Source: Fibrobacter succinogenes | GTDB lineage: Bacteria > Fibrobacterota > Fibrobacteria > Fibrobacterales > Fibrobacteraceae | DNA: 64,000 bases | Direction of reading: 5' to 3' | NCBI GenBank assembly: GCA_902776765.1 | Contig: CACYRP010000017.1 | Coordinates: 1-64,000 of the forward strand | Part shown: positions 9,983-19,411 of the stretch, one piece after another | Position numbering within the stretch: position 1 is the first letter of the stretch | How the letters are laid out: the number at the start of each line of letters is the position of its first letter | Position numbers and translations under genes: made by a program | Notes under the pieces: generated by a model | What the model saw: only the letters and a program-made list of their open reading frames with translations | The model's database searches: none | What the model was told of the DNA's origin: nothing

Positions 9983-10013
9983 ACAGTACACCCAGCGAAA
10001 TATGTATGGTTAG

Positions 10014-10040
10014 GGCTAAGTTCTAAACTCTAAATTTTAA
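10014..10040. repeat. Heptad array (AAGTTCT type)
   Basis: A short run of degenerate 7-bp units (AAGTTCT, AAACTCT, AAATTTT) in the intergenic region before metX. The same unit type recurs at 29838-29877. Confidence 0.5.
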
Positions 10041-10141
10041 CCAGCAATAACCCAAAACTATCAACTCACAAAAAGCACAAAGCAACCGAAGGTTGCGACC
10101 CCAAACCTCATAGCCCCAAGCCCAAAACTTTACTATCTTTT

Positions 10142-11938
10142 ATGCATATGAGTGAATATTTGCATAAATCCTTTGGTCCCGTTGTCCCAAAGGATTTTAA
10201 TAAGGATTATGGAGAGAAAGGTTTTTTGTTGGAAAGCGGCAAAACGCTCCCTGCCCTCACCCTCCGTTACGAGACTTACGGCACATTGAATGCCTCCGGC
10301 GATAACGCCGTGTGGGTTTGTTCGCCGTTGACCGCTGATGCCCACGCTGCCGGCTGGTACACAGAAAATGACAAGAAACCCGGCTGGTGGGACGAACTCA
10401 TCGGACCGGGCAAGGCAATCGATACAGACAGATTCTTTGTGGTTTGCAGCAACATTCTCGGCGGATGCAAAGGGTCCACGGGTCCTGCGACAATCAACCC
10501 GCGCACAGGCAAGCCTTACGGCAGTACGTTCCCGACCATCACGATCGGCGACATGGTGCACGCCCAGAAAGAACTGGCCGACAGTCTTGGTATCAAAGAA
10601 TTCTACGGGGTCATCGGTGGATCCATGGGTGGCTTCCAGGCCATGAAGTGGGCCATCTACTATCCTGAACAAGTGAAGCGCATCATCGTCATCGCAAGTT
10701 CTCCCAGATTCTCGAGCCAGGCGCTCGGGTTTGAAGTCGTTGCCCGCGACATCATCACGCAGGACCCGAACTACAATGGTGGCGATTTCTATGACGGCCA
10801 GGCAAAACCGGATATCGGCCTTGCCAATGCCCGCAAGCTGGCGCACATCACCTACCTTTCTGCCATTGGCATGGAACAGAAGTTCAAGCGCGCACAGGCG
10901 CAGGAGAACAAGAGCCACGCCGTCACGTATTCTACGCCGTTCGACCTGCAGTTGCCTATCGAAAGCTACCTGCGCTACCAAGGCAAAAAATTCGTTGACC
11001 GCTTTGACGCCAACAGCTACTTGCACATTGCGCACGCCACCGATGCCTTTGACCTCGAAACCGAATACGGCAGCATCGAAAACGCATTCAAGGACATCAA
11101 GGCCGAAGTATTGAACGTGAACCTTTCGACGGACTGGCTGTTTCCGCCACACGAAAGCCGCCGCATCACTAGCGCGCTTTTGAACGATGGCAAGTCGGTC
11201 ACGAGTCTCGAACTCGACACGCAGTTCGGACATGACGGATTCTTGATTGAAGTCGGAGAACTCGGAAAGGCTGTAGGACGATTCCTCGATTCCAAGATTA
11301 TCCCGGAAAACGGGACTCAGGCCATCCCTGTATTCCACAACCAGAGCGACTTTGACCTTATGGGCAAGCTCGTAAAAGAAGGGAGCCATGTGCTTGACCT
11401 CGGTTGCGGCAGCGGTGACATGCTGGAATACCTTATCCAAAAGAAAAAAGTCACTGGCTTTGGCATCGAAAAGAACATTAAGGGAATTCTCGATTGTCTT
11501 GAAAAAGACGTACAAGTTATCCAGCGCGATTTAGACGAAAGTGGTCTCAAGGATATCAAGGACGAAAGCTTCGATTACGCCATCATCAACCGCACGATTC
11601 AGGAAATTCGCGACCCGGTGGCGCTGTTGAATGAACTTTTGCGCGTAGCAAAGAAAGTGATTGTCACATTCCCGAACTTTGGGCATTGGACAACTCGCGG
11701 AAGCCTTATGCTCCACGGACGTATGCCGAAATCGAAGGAACTCCCCTACGAATGGTACGATACGCCAAACATCCGAGTGCTCACGCTCAAGGACTTCTAC
11801 ACGTTGTGCCGCAAGGAAGGATTCAAGATTGAAAATCTGCACTTCCAGAGCTACCACAAGATAAGCAAGTTCCTGACCGCAATTGGGCTCCCGAACTTCG
11901 GTGCAGAACACGTCATTGCAACAATTAGCAAAAAGTAA
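10142..11938 (+). CDS. metXW: MetX-MetW fusion: homoserine O-acyltransferase with C-terminal MetW methyltransferase-fold domain
   Basis: A 598-residue cytoplasmic protein. Residues 1-385 are MetX, the alpha/beta hydrolase that acylates homoserine for methionine synthesis: nucleophile elbow GGSMGG (Ser 161), Asp 331 in STDWLFPP and His 364 in FGHDGF form the triad, and GGCKGSTGP is the family signature. From about residue 400 the sequence is MetW-like, with LDLGCGSGD (SAM-type loop, about 417-425), INRTIQEIRDP and FPNFGHWTTR, and runs to the end. metX and metW are usually separate adjacent genes, so the fusion is notable. Whether the donor is acetyl- or succinyl-CoA cannot be told. The start may be ATG 10142 or 10148; no clear ribosome-binding site is present. 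Confidence 0.93.
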   Translation: MHMSEYLHKSFGPVVPKDFNKDYGEKGFLLESGKTLPALTLRYETYGTLNASGDNAVWVCSPLTADAHAAGWYTENDKKPGWWDELIGPGKAIDTDRFFVVCSNILGGCKGSTGPATINPRTGKPYGSTFPTITIGDMVHAQKELADSLGIKEFYGVIGGSMGGFQAMKWAIYYPEQVKRIIVIASSPRFSSQALGFEVVARDIITQDPNYNGGDFYDGQAKPDIGLANARKLAHITYLSAIGMEQKFKRAQAQENKSHAVTYSTPFDLQLPIESYLRYQGKKFVDRFDANSYLHIAHATDAFDLETEYGSIENAFKDIKAEVLNVNLSTDWLFPPHESRRITSALLNDGKSVTSLELDTQFGHDGFLIEVGELGKAVGRFLDSKIIPENGTQAIPVFHNQSDFDLMGKLVKEGSHVLDLGCGSGDMLEYLIQKKKVTGFGIEKNIKGILDCLEKDVQVIQRDLDESGLKDIKDESFDYAIINRTIQEIRDPVALLNELLRVAKKVIVTFPNFGHWTTRGSLMLHGRMPKSKELPYEWYDTPNIRVLTLKDFYTLCRKEGFKIENLHFQSYHKISKFLTAIGLPNFGAEHVIATISKK

Positions 11939-11944
11939 ATTCAC

Positions 11945-11977
11945 AAAAAGCTTTCCTTAAAAAGGAAAGCTTTTTTA
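11945..11977 (+). terminator. Bidirectional terminator between metXW and a lipoprotein gene
   Basis: AAAGCTTTCCTT pairs with AAGGAAAGCTTT and is followed by T residues; the A run before it lets it serve the converging minus-strand gene as well. Confidence 0.9.
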
Positions 11978-11998
11978 CTTCTACAAACAAAAGTTTGA

Positions 11999-12925
11999 TT
12001 AGAAGCTATAGTGCAAATATCTGCTATAAATGCGAGATGCCAAGGATTCGTTTATGTTATAAGAAGTTCTAAATATAATCGTATCCTGTCCACTAATGAC
12101 GACATGCTTACCTACTACGCCAACCATATCATCATAAGTCCATGAGATATTGCCATCACAGTGTTCTGCATAACCGGTAGAAGACATGAGCGCTTCACCC
12201 TTACGATGTTCGCACGCAAAAGCAGAGCCCGTGCCACCACAAGAGGCAATTCTAAACGGAACACTAATCACTTTAGCATAGCTAGGCTTATACGGAACAT
12301 AGCCAGTACCGCTTACATAAACGTAAACACTCAAAGCGGAGATACCCTTATACTGGTAGCCAGTATTCGGGCTCGGCTTACGGAACGGTGCTGCATACGA
12401 TTCACCAAAAACTCTAACAGGGAACTTCGTATAAGTTCTTGTCTGAGGATAATCTGTAAACGTCGTTGTTTTCTTTAACGATATTTCATTTTCATCCTTT
12501 GAAATATCAACACATCCTTCCAACAACAAAGCATCATTCAAAAGGACTTTTCCATTTTCCGTCACGACTTCGCTATAATCCGTATTGATAGCAAGCAGTT
12601 CGTTTTGGCAGAAATAGTTTGCAGGATATTCAAAGCCTTCCATATTTTCGGCAAGAGAGCGATAGACAACTCTCAAAGAATCAAACGATTCTTCGTTGGC
12701 AACCACCAACTTAGAACGCTTCAGTTCTTTTTTCAGCAGCGTACCGCTTTCAGCATCTTGATTGAAACGAGATCCATCTTCGCCAAAGATAAAGAACGGC
12801 AAAGGTTCAAGCGATTCCGTTTTAGTAGCAGAAGCAGAGCCTCCAGACACCTGTTCAACGCCAGAATCCTGGGAACAGGCAATCATACCAATCGGGAAAA
12901 GCAAGGGGATGAATCTTTTTAACAT
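11999..12925 (-). CDS. Lipoprotein of unknown function
   Basis: A 308-residue predicted lipoprotein. The signal MLKRFIPLLFPIGMIACSQDS has a lipobox (MIAC, Cys 17). A serine-rich linker follows, then a mostly beta-type domain with tyrosine-rich repeats (YQYKGISALSVYVYVSGTGYVPYKPSYAKV) and paired cysteines (CGGTGSAFACEHRKG) that could form disulfides. No family is recognised. It has its own AT-rich promoter region (12926-13189) and ends at the shared terminator with metXW. Confidence 0.75.
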   Translation of the reverse strand: MLKRFIPLLFPIGMIACSQDSGVEQVSGGSASATKTESLEPLPFFIFGEDGSRFNQDAESGTLLKKELKRSKLVVANEESFDSLRVVYRSLAENMEGFEYPANYFCQNELLAINTDYSEVVTENGKVLLNDALLLEGCVDISKDENEISLKKTTTFTDYPQTRTYTKFPVRVFGESYAAPFRKPSPNTGYQYKGISALSVYVYVSGTGYVPYKPSYAKVISVPFRIASCGGTGSAFACEHRKGEALMSSTGYAEHCDGNISWTYDDMVGVVGKHVVISGQDTIIFRTSYNINESLASRIYSRYLHYSF

Positions 12926-13189
12926 TTAATGCGCTCCTTTATTAATTTGTAAGATTTATTTCTTACAGCGTAACAAATATACAATCAAACTAAAATAACA
13001 AATATAAATTATATGTAAAAAGTTAAATACTTTATAGTAAAAATGATTCATATTGTATCATGAAGATACAAAAACCACAAAAACAAACTTTATCAATTCG
13101 TTTTATGCAAAAAACAAAATCAAGTATACAAAGAACCTCACATCCAGGAACGAAATCATTCCACCTTCATTTTTTATTATAATTGTAGT

Positions 13190-14071
13190 ATGTCTATTAT
13201 TTCTATGACCGGATTCGGTAAAAGCGAATCCACTTTGAACGGAGTCAGTTGCGTTATCGAAGTGCGCAGCGTGAACAGCCGTTTCCTCGAAATTTCAAGC
13301 AAGATTCCAAAGAACTTAGCCTACCTCGAAAACGATTTCAAGGCCCAAATCAAGGACAAACTCGTCCGCGGTTCCGTGAACTTTTCAATCACGCTCGGGG
13401 CTGGCAACGCCGGGAACATCCCCGTTTGCTACAACGAAGCAGCCGTCTCCAAGTTCGTAGAAATCACGAAGGCCATGCAAAAAAAATACGGCATTGCCGG
13501 CGATATCAAGCTCGAACATGTGCTAGCGATTCCAGAAGTATTGCAGTTCACCGACGGAAACGAAGACAACGAAATTTGGGAAAAGCACTTGAAGACCGAA
13601 CTCGACAAGGCTTTGGACGGCGTTATCGCCATGCGCGAAAAAGAAGGCGCCAACCTGGCCGTGGACCTCACCCGCCGCGTGATCCACCTGAACGAAGTCA
13701 TCGACAAGGTCGAAGTGCTCGATCCGCAGCGCATTGAAACGTGGAAAACGAAGTTCCGCGAACGCATCAATACGCTCATGAAGGATTCCGAAATCGACGA
13801 AGTGCGCTTGTTGCAAGAAGCATGCATCATGGCGGACAAGCTCGACATCCACGAAGAAATCACGCGTTTCCGCAGCCACAACAAGCTGTTTCTCGATGCG
13901 CTCGCCAAGGGTGGCGCCCAGGGCAAGAACCTCGGGTTTATCCTCCAGGAAATGGGTCGCGAAGCGAACACGCTCGGCACCAAGTGCCAAAACGCCGAAA
14001 TCGCCGCCCTCGCCATCGAACTCAAGAACGAAATCGAGTGCATCCGCGAGCAGAGCCTCAATATCGCCTAA
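13190..14071 (+). CDS. yicC: YicC/YloC family endoribonuclease
   Basis: A 293-residue cytoplasmic protein with the family hallmarks: N-terminal MTGFGKSE, EVRSVNSRFLEISSKIP, and the C-terminal block GREANTLGTKCQNAEI and VKNE-like ELKNEIECIREQSLNIA. YicC proteins cleave RNA and affect small-RNA turnover and stationary-phase survival in enterics and Bacillus. The length is the family norm. No Shine-Dalgarno sequence is obvious. A hairpin terminator follows 60 bp after the stop. Confidence 0.93.
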   Translation: MSIISMTGFGKSESTLNGVSCVIEVRSVNSRFLEISSKIPKNLAYLENDFKAQIKDKLVRGSVNFSITLGAGNAGNIPVCYNEAAVSKFVEITKAMQKKYGIAGDIKLEHVLAIPEVLQFTDGNEDNEIWEKHLKTELDKALDGVIAMREKEGANLAVDLTRRVIHLNEVIDKVEVLDPQRIETWKTKFRERINTLMKDSEIDEVRLLQEACIMADKLDIHEEITRFRSHNKLFLDALAKGGAQGKNLGFILQEMGREANTLGTKCQNAEIAALAIELKNEIECIREQSLNIA

Positions 14072-14131
14072 GGCGATAGTCGCGCCCCAAAATTCTCAAC
14101 ACCATTTCTCAACATGGATTTTTTATCCATA

Positions 14132-14158
14132 AAAAGCCCTACGAAAGTAGGGCTTTTC
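14132..14158 (+). terminator. Terminator of yicC
   Basis: AAAAGCCCTAC and GTAGGGCTTTT pair around a GAAA loop. The hairpin is symmetric but only the plus-strand gene ends here. Confidence 0.9.
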
Positions 14159-14216
14159 GCTTTAAAGAAATCTAATATTAAAAACAGAAAGAATAAAACA
14201 TCCACACTCCAACAAC

Positions 14217-14254
14217 AAGCGCCCCGAGCAATCAAGCCCGAGGCGCTTTTGAAT
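14217..14254. terminator. Hairpin between yicC and the PorU operon
   Basis: AGCGCC-CG and CG-GGCGCT pair around an imperfect centre and a T run follows on the plus strand. It could back up the yicC terminator or end the converging operon. Confidence 0.6.
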
Positions 14255-14271
14255 TTTTTAAATCCTTCGAC

Positions 14272-14340
14272 TTTACCCTTCGGCAAGCTCAGGGACCTTG
14301 TAGGTTGGTGAGCTTAAGCCTGTGCTGAGTTTATCGAAGC
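14272..14340. repeat. Dispersed repeat (CTTCGGCAAGCTCAGGGACC type)
   Basis: An intergenic element with CCCTTCGGCAAGCTCAGGGA followed by CCTTGTAGGTTGGTGAGC and a second half ending in ATCGAAGC. A close copy lies at 29785-29833. It contains no gene. It resembles the short dispersed repeats common in large bacterial genomes. Confidence 0.75.
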
Positions 14341-14379
14341 AAACCATACTCAGGATGACACGTCTGAGCAGCACTCAAG

Positions 14380-15255
14380 CTAATTCTTACTTTTCTTTTT
14401 TGCAGGTTTCTTCTTGTCGCTCATTTTAACGCGGCGGGAACCCGCACGGATGCGTTCCCACGGAGCAAAGGACATCGTTCCGAAAGTAAATCCGAAAAAC
14501 CACACATTGAATGCTGCCCAGATAATCGCAGCACAGCCAATTCTTCTCCAGTCCACGACAACGCTCATATCAACCACAAGAGCCGAAAGCGCAAGCAAAG
14601 AAGCAATCATGACCGGAGCAAGCATCCTTTTGCCGGCCTTCACAAGCGCACCCGCCTGCGGAGAACCTTCGCCGAGTTCCTTCCCGGCAACCAAGGCACA
14701 GGCAACAACGCCAGAAAAAGCAATTGCGCTAAGTACCGCCCACATGAGCCAAGCCTTGCCCACCATCAGCGGGAACCAAGCCAAAAACCCGGTCAGCAAC
14801 ACCCACGAAAGCGCAAACGGGAACAAGGCGCAAGCCACACTCCACTTAGCAAAAAGCACAAGCAAAAGAGCCAAGCCCGCAAACACAGCAAAGAACACAA
14901 AAAGCATGTCCTCGTCACCGCCAAGCGCAAAGAGTGCGCCCACAAAAGCAGCTAGCGCAAACAAACCGCCAAAGCCACCACGCATACCGCCAAACACGAA
15001 ATAAAGGACAATCATGGAAAGGCCAGCAACAATAATGTACTGCGAAGAATGCCAAGCCGAAAGTACATTCGTGAACTTAGAAATCCACATTCCGAGCGCT
15101 TCAGAAGCTCCTAGCGGGAACGATGCCATCTGTTGCCAGCCTGTAGCCAAGAATGCTACAGAAAAGCCAATCATCAAAAGCACAAAAATTAAACGAAAGC
15201 GGAGTGAAAGTTCCAAAAGTTTCTGAACCTTACCCGGTTTTTCACGCAATTCCAT
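14380..15255 (-). CDS. Integral membrane protein, last gene of the PorU operon
   Basis: A 291-residue protein with about eight hydrophobic segments (first at about 21-42) and a strongly basic tail (KMSDKKKPAKKKSKN). It starts 3 bp after the stop of the porU gene, so it is almost certainly co-transcribed and translationally coupled. The family is not recognised. A role in the type IX secretion system is possible from context only. A long stretch of small residues and few charged side chains in the membrane part gives no catalytic hint. Confidence 0.72.
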   Translation of the reverse strand: MELREKPGKVQKLLELSLRFRLIFVLLMIGFSVAFLATGWQQMASFPLGASEALGMWISKFTNVLSAWHSSQYIIVAGLSMIVLYFVFGGMRGGFGGLFALAAFVGALFALGGDEDMLFVFFAVFAGLALLLVLFAKWSVACALFPFALSWVLLTGFLAWFPLMVGKAWLMWAVLSAIAFSGVVACALVAGKELGEGSPQAGALVKAGKRMLAPVMIASLLALSALVVDMSVVVDWRRIGCAAIIWAAFNVWFFGFTFGTMSFAPWERIRAGSRRVKMSDKKKPAKKKSKN

Positions 15256-15258
15256 TGA

Positions 15259-18200
15259 TTACCTCGATATCAACAATTTTTGTTTTTTAGTCCAAGTTTC
15301 AGTTTTTGTCTTCGTTTTAGATTCCGTAGAATTGTAATCATCCGAAATCTTGGTTTTGCTCCGCACTACATAGTGGTACAAACCATTCGCCAACAAACGT
15401 CCGAAATTATCCCTTCCATCCCAATGCGTTTCACCAGATTTTGCTTTCTTAATCACTTTAACAAGTCTACCATGCTGGTTATAGATAAAAATATTCACGT
15501 CCGGTTCCGAATCGGAAGAAAGGTTCTTGAAGTAGAACGTGGTCCCCTTCTTGCCCATTGGGTTTGGAGCGTTGAATACATCGGCAAGTCCCGCCTGCAT
15601 ATTTTCCGTAATATCAACGTGCACCGTCTTTATCGAAACATTCCCAAGAACATCCAATGCACGAACCCTAAACGTATAGGATCCCGGCGGATAAGATTCC
15701 GTTGTAAGCGACTTACGCGCAACAGCACGTTTCGAAGTCTGTTCCAAGAACGGAGACGGATGATACGGATTTTCAAGTCCATACATTTCAAATGAAATGC
15801 CTTCGTCGGCCTGTTCACGATAATCCAAAGCAGTTTCGTCTTCGACAACGACCTGCAAGCAAGCCGGAGTCTGGAGGTTGACATGCTGATTATCCACAAA
15901 AGAGGTCTTTTCGCCAGAATTGCACAATTGAATCTTAATTGTTGGCGGAGTTTTGTCGTTCAACGAATCGGCATAATTCGAAACACCCGTAATATTAATA
16001 TTCTTCTCGAAATAACGACCAATAGCAACTTTATTCGGAGCATAAGCCCACGCGCGGAATTCCGCAAGAGTGTCTCCAATATTCAGTTTTTTTGGAGTCA
16101 CAAATTCAGTCTCAAAACGTCCACCGACAACAGGAACAATTTCCGAATAAATTAGCGGGCCATCATATTTGACATCGGCATAATTAGAAGTTGAAATCAT
16201 ATCGAGATGCTTTGTATAACGGCCTTCACGAAGCATCAATGCTATGTTACCCGAAGACATTCCAGAAACCTTTCCAGACAATTTTACTTTATCCAGAGCT
16301 TTAACGGAATCAATCGGCGAATCCAAGGTAATCTTTAAATCGGCTAAAGGCATGCGAATGACAGGCTCGCCCATATACACATAATGTTCGGCATTGAAGA
16401 CAAAGCTTGAGTAAGTCGGAATCGATTTTTTATGCAAGAAAATGTTATCCTTAGCCTGCATGTAGGCGACACCGAGATAATTGCCATTTTTAAGTAGCGC
16501 ACGGTTCACAAAATTTTTTGCAAAGACTTCATTGGGATTCGCATACGTTTCACGAGCGGCACCGATTGCAGCAATGGCGCCCGCCTGTGGTAAAAGCACA
16601 AAAGCTTCTGTCATCGATCTGGAATTGCCTTCATCAAAACGGCCAACCGTGCAAGAGAAAGAATTCAAGATTGTATATCGTTTCTTGTTTGTGAGTCTAG
16701 AGAGATACGGGAGCTTCATCAAGCCTTCCGAAGCCCAAGCCACCTTGGAGCCATGACCGTAGTACGCCGTCAACAGCGCACCTTGGTTCAAAATGTTTAT
16801 AAAGTCATTGGCAGCTTCTAACTTTTGTCCGGCGGCATCAGCCTCGTAATCCAAAAGATAAATCTTCTTGATGTTCATTCGAAAGCCAAGAGAATCGGCA
16901 GTCGAATCAATCAAGGTAGCCAAATTTTCCTGATAAATGGTATGGTCCATCGGGTCCAGAGAAACTCCGTTATAAGCATCATCGGCAGCAAGCAACAGCG
17001 TCGACTTCCACTCGCCATGATCGAACCTCTGGATTTCATCATAATCTCTTGCCTTTTCGTTATAGTTTTCGAATTCCTCCACAGACGAAACGGGCAAGCG
17101 ACCCACAGCCACATCGACATCGTAGGGTTTACCACCACGTACAACTTCACCGGAGTCCAAGACGCCAAAGAAGTCTTCCGTTACAGCGGATTCTTTTTCG
17201 AACGGAGGGATATAGTTTTTACCATGCTTGGTTCCACGATAGTCATAATGTCCAGACCCGGCAAGCAAGACAAAGCGCAAATCGGGGCACACACTTCGTG
17301 CATAGGCGATATAGTTTCTGATGGCAATCGGCGACAACGCACCACCGGTGTAATATCTATAGATGTTTTCGACCGGAACAACCGCAGTCACAAATTTCGA
17401 TGCCGACTTATCCCCAGAGCGGAACTCAGCCAAAGCCTCGGCCTGCGCAAGGAAATCCTCCGGCGAAATGATAAGGTATTCCGTCTTTGAAGAAATCTTG
17501 GCCAGTTTCTGCACTGCATTTTTAGACGGAACAGGAATCCCCTTTACGCTGAAAGCATGGCGACGATCCTTTTCGCGGTAAAGCAAATAACGAACATCTT
17601 CGTCACTTCCGATGCTATCAACTGCAGCGCCATCCGTAATTTTCAAAAGTCCGACTGGCACAAAGTCCTTAAACTTCATCAAACGCAAATCTGAATTTTT
17701 GCCCACCGGAATGCGGATAATGCCCGTAGCAAATCCCGGCAACATCCATTCCGCAGAATCAATAGAAACCGTAGACGGGTCCCACTGGTAGGCAACAGAA
17801 TAACCATCAAAGCGATCACTCTGATTTGAATTTTCAAAAACGTTCAGTTCGTACTTGTTATCCTTAGCCTTCAGCGCATTTGTTGGTACACCGAAATTGC
17901 CACCGGGCAACATATCGCCCTCGCCCCAGTAAAGTTCTTCCCCACGTACTTTAGAATACGAAGAACCATTCACCTTCAGCATAAAGCAAATAGGACTCAC
18001 GCGTTTTGCATAGCTACTATCCGAAATCGAACTGGAGTTCAGCGAACGCAACGGGAAAAATGAAACAGCGACAAAGCCTTTGCCTCCGGAAACAAAGCCC
18101 GGCAGATTTGTCGTCGTAGCCTTGAATTCCAAATCTTCCGCAGCCAGTTTAAGCGTATCCCCTTGCTCACGCCATTTCCAGAAATATTCTTTACCCGTCG

Positions 18201-19371
18201 TCTTTTCCCAATCCTGACCGCGGCCAAAGTAGGCATCGCGCAAAAGTTCATCTCTTTCGGCACGAACATAGCGGAACCAATCGATATTCTTTGCAGAGGA
18301 CTTGGGCGTAGCAAGCGTTTCTAGGCGAAGCCCCTTCCCTGTTTGCTTATAACCAAAAACAAAATGCTGGTAATAGGAATACGGCGAATACGAATGGAAA
18401 TAACCCATATTCGATTTGGACACGTTTGAAATCTGTGTCGGTTCCGAATCCACGCGTTTCCAAAAAGCGTTTCCATAGCCCACAAAATAAAGCGAGTCGC
18501 CTTCGTCAAAGTTTCCGTTGGAGTTGCGGTCATCAACTTTAATAGGCAGTTCAAAAATTTGGTTCGGAGAACGCAAAGCAGCACCTGGCGCAGCATCGGG
18601 AAGCGTATCCGGTGCGGCACCAAACAAGCAAACCTTCTCGATCGGGATGGCATCGAGTTCATCTTGACGCCCGACCTTCAGAAGCGCATTGCGGATAGCG
18701 TTGTAACCGACAGCAAACCAACCATCTTCACTGAACGTAGCCATGTTCTCGTCGCCCACGACAACTTCGGCAAGTTGAACGACATTATCAAAATCCGATG
18801 AAGCTTCACGGCGCAACGCGGTATTCGCAGAGGCGGTTCCAAACTGGGCCGCTGCACGAGTGTTTTCGACTAGCATGAGCGCACGGGCACCTGGATTTCG
18901 ACCGCTCACCTTAGCCTCTCCAAAATCGACACTCAAGCGGAAGTTCTTGCGAAGCGCAACCGAACCACCTTCCTTGACATAAAGCGGCACCAACACATCG
19001 ACCATCCACAAGTTATCCTTGAGGAACGGGCTCGAAACATCAACAGACGGAATCTTTGCAGGCGTAGACTTGCAAGGCGAAGCCCCAAGCGATACAACCT
19101 TGTTGGTTGTCACCGAGACTGAAGGTCTTGAATTCGACGGGAGCGCCACGCGGTAATGACGAACGGGCACGTTACTGGAATCCACATAAAAGGCGTTTTC
19201 GGGAACAAAGCGTTTTCCCGAGCCGTCTTCGCAGGATTTCGTCGACGAATCCAAGACTTCATCGTCCAAAACAAAACGATTCTTGGAATCTTCTACGACA
19301 GAAGAAGCCAAGCTAGACACAGTTGCGCAAGCAACCAAGAGAATCTGAAATTTTTTGATGATAGAATTCAC
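15259..19371 (-). CDS. porU: PorU-like type IX secretion system sortase (peptidase family C25)
   Basis: A 1370-residue exported protein. A signal peptide (to about SLASS, residue 23) begins at a GTG codon. The C25 gingipain-type catalytic region has the His in YYGHGSKVAW (His 873) and the Cys in LNSFSCTVGRF (Cys 907); the 34-residue spacing is close to that of P. gingivalis PorU. The C-terminus (NAPNPMGKKGTTFYF to GLYHYVV) is an Ig-like/FlgD-type fold often seen in T9SS proteins. PorU cleaves the C-terminal signal of T9SS cargo at the cell surface and attaches the cargo to lipopolysaccharide. It sits third in a four-gene operon behind a lipoprotein and a periplasmic protein. Confidence 0.85.
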   Translation of the reverse strand: MNSIIKKFQILLVACATVSSLASSVVEDSKNRFVLDDEVLDSSTKSCEDGSGKRFVPENAFYVDSSNVPVRHYRVALPSNSRPSVSVTTNKVVSLGASPCKSTPAKIPSVDVSSPFLKDNLWMVDVLVPLYVKEGGSVALRKNFRLSVDFGEAKVSGRNPGARALMLVENTRAAAQFGTASANTALRREASSDFDNVVQLAEVVVGDENMATFSEDGWFAVGYNAIRNALLKVGRQDELDAIPIEKVCLFGAAPDTLPDAAPGAALRSPNQIFELPIKVDDRNSNGNFDEGDSLYFVGYGNAFWKRVDSEPTQISNVSKSNMGYFHSYSPYSYYQHFVFGYKQTGKGLRLETLATPKSSAKNIDWFRYVRAERDELLRDAYFGRGQDWEKTTGKEYFWKWREQGDTLKLAAEDLEFKATTTNLPGFVSGGKGFVAVSFFPLRSLNSSSISDSSYAKRVSPICFMLKVNGSSYSKVRGEELYWGEGDMLPGGNFGVPTNALKAKDNKYELNVFENSNQSDRFDGYSVAYQWDPSTVSIDSAEWMLPGFATGIIRIPVGKNSDLRLMKFKDFVPVGLLKITDGAAVDSIGSDEDVRYLLYREKDRRHAFSVKGIPVPSKNAVQKLAKISSKTEYLIISPEDFLAQAEALAEFRSGDKSASKFVTAVVPVENIYRYYTGGALSPIAIRNYIAYARSVCPDLRFVLLAGSGHYDYRGTKHGKNYIPPFEKESAVTEDFFGVLDSGEVVRGGKPYDVDVAVGRLPVSSVEEFENYNEKARDYDEIQRFDHGEWKSTLLLAADDAYNGVSLDPMDHTIYQENLATLIDSTADSLGFRMNIKKIYLLDYEADAAGQKLEAANDFINILNQGALLTAYYGHGSKVAWASEGLMKLPYLSRLTNKKRYTILNSFSCTVGRFDEGNSRSMTEAFVLLPQAGAIAAIGAARETYANPNEVFAKNFVNRALLKNGNYLGVAYMQAKDNIFLHKKSIPTYSSFVFNAEHYVYMGEPVIRMPLADLKITLDSPIDSVKALDKVKLSGKVSGMSSGNIALMLREGRYTKHLDMISTSNYADVKYDGPLIYSEIVPVVGGRFETEFVTPKKLNIGDTLAEFRAWAYAPNKVAIGRYFEKNINITGVSNYADSLNDKTPPTIKIQLCNSGEKTSFVDNQHVNLQTPACLQVVVEDETALDYREQADEGISFEMYGLENPYHPSPFLEQTSKRAVARKSLTTESYPPGSYTFRVRALDVLGNVSIKTVHVDITENMQAGLADVFNAPNPMGKKGTTFYFKNLSSDSEPDVNIFIYNQHGRLVKVIKKAKSGETHWDGRDNFGRLLANGLYHYVVRSKTKISDDYNSTESKTKTKTETWTKKQKLLISR

Positions 19372-19411
19372 GAATTTTAAAATAGAAAACTATCACCATT
19401 TAAAAATGGCA

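Larger units (their letters stand above)
9607..10141. other. 535-bp intergenic region with REP-like and heptad repeats
   Basis: No gene is seen. The left 100 bp is AT-rich and should hold the promoter of the DsbA-like gene. The rest has short heptad-like tracts (9880-9895, 10014-10040, 10098-10132) and two copies of a palindromic repeat (9896-9922 and 9957-9982). No obvious ribosome-binding site precedes the metX start at the right end. Confidence 0.7.

Noticed and set aside
10133..11515. A long open frame (460 codons) on the minus strand
   Set aside because: It is antisense to metXW, has no family features, and its residue make-up is the usual by-product of biased codons in the real gene.
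14272..14340. Insertion sequence or gene fragment
   Set aside because: The FGKLRDL-type peptide coded by this repeat at two places is a by-product. There is no transposase, and no target-site duplication can be defined.
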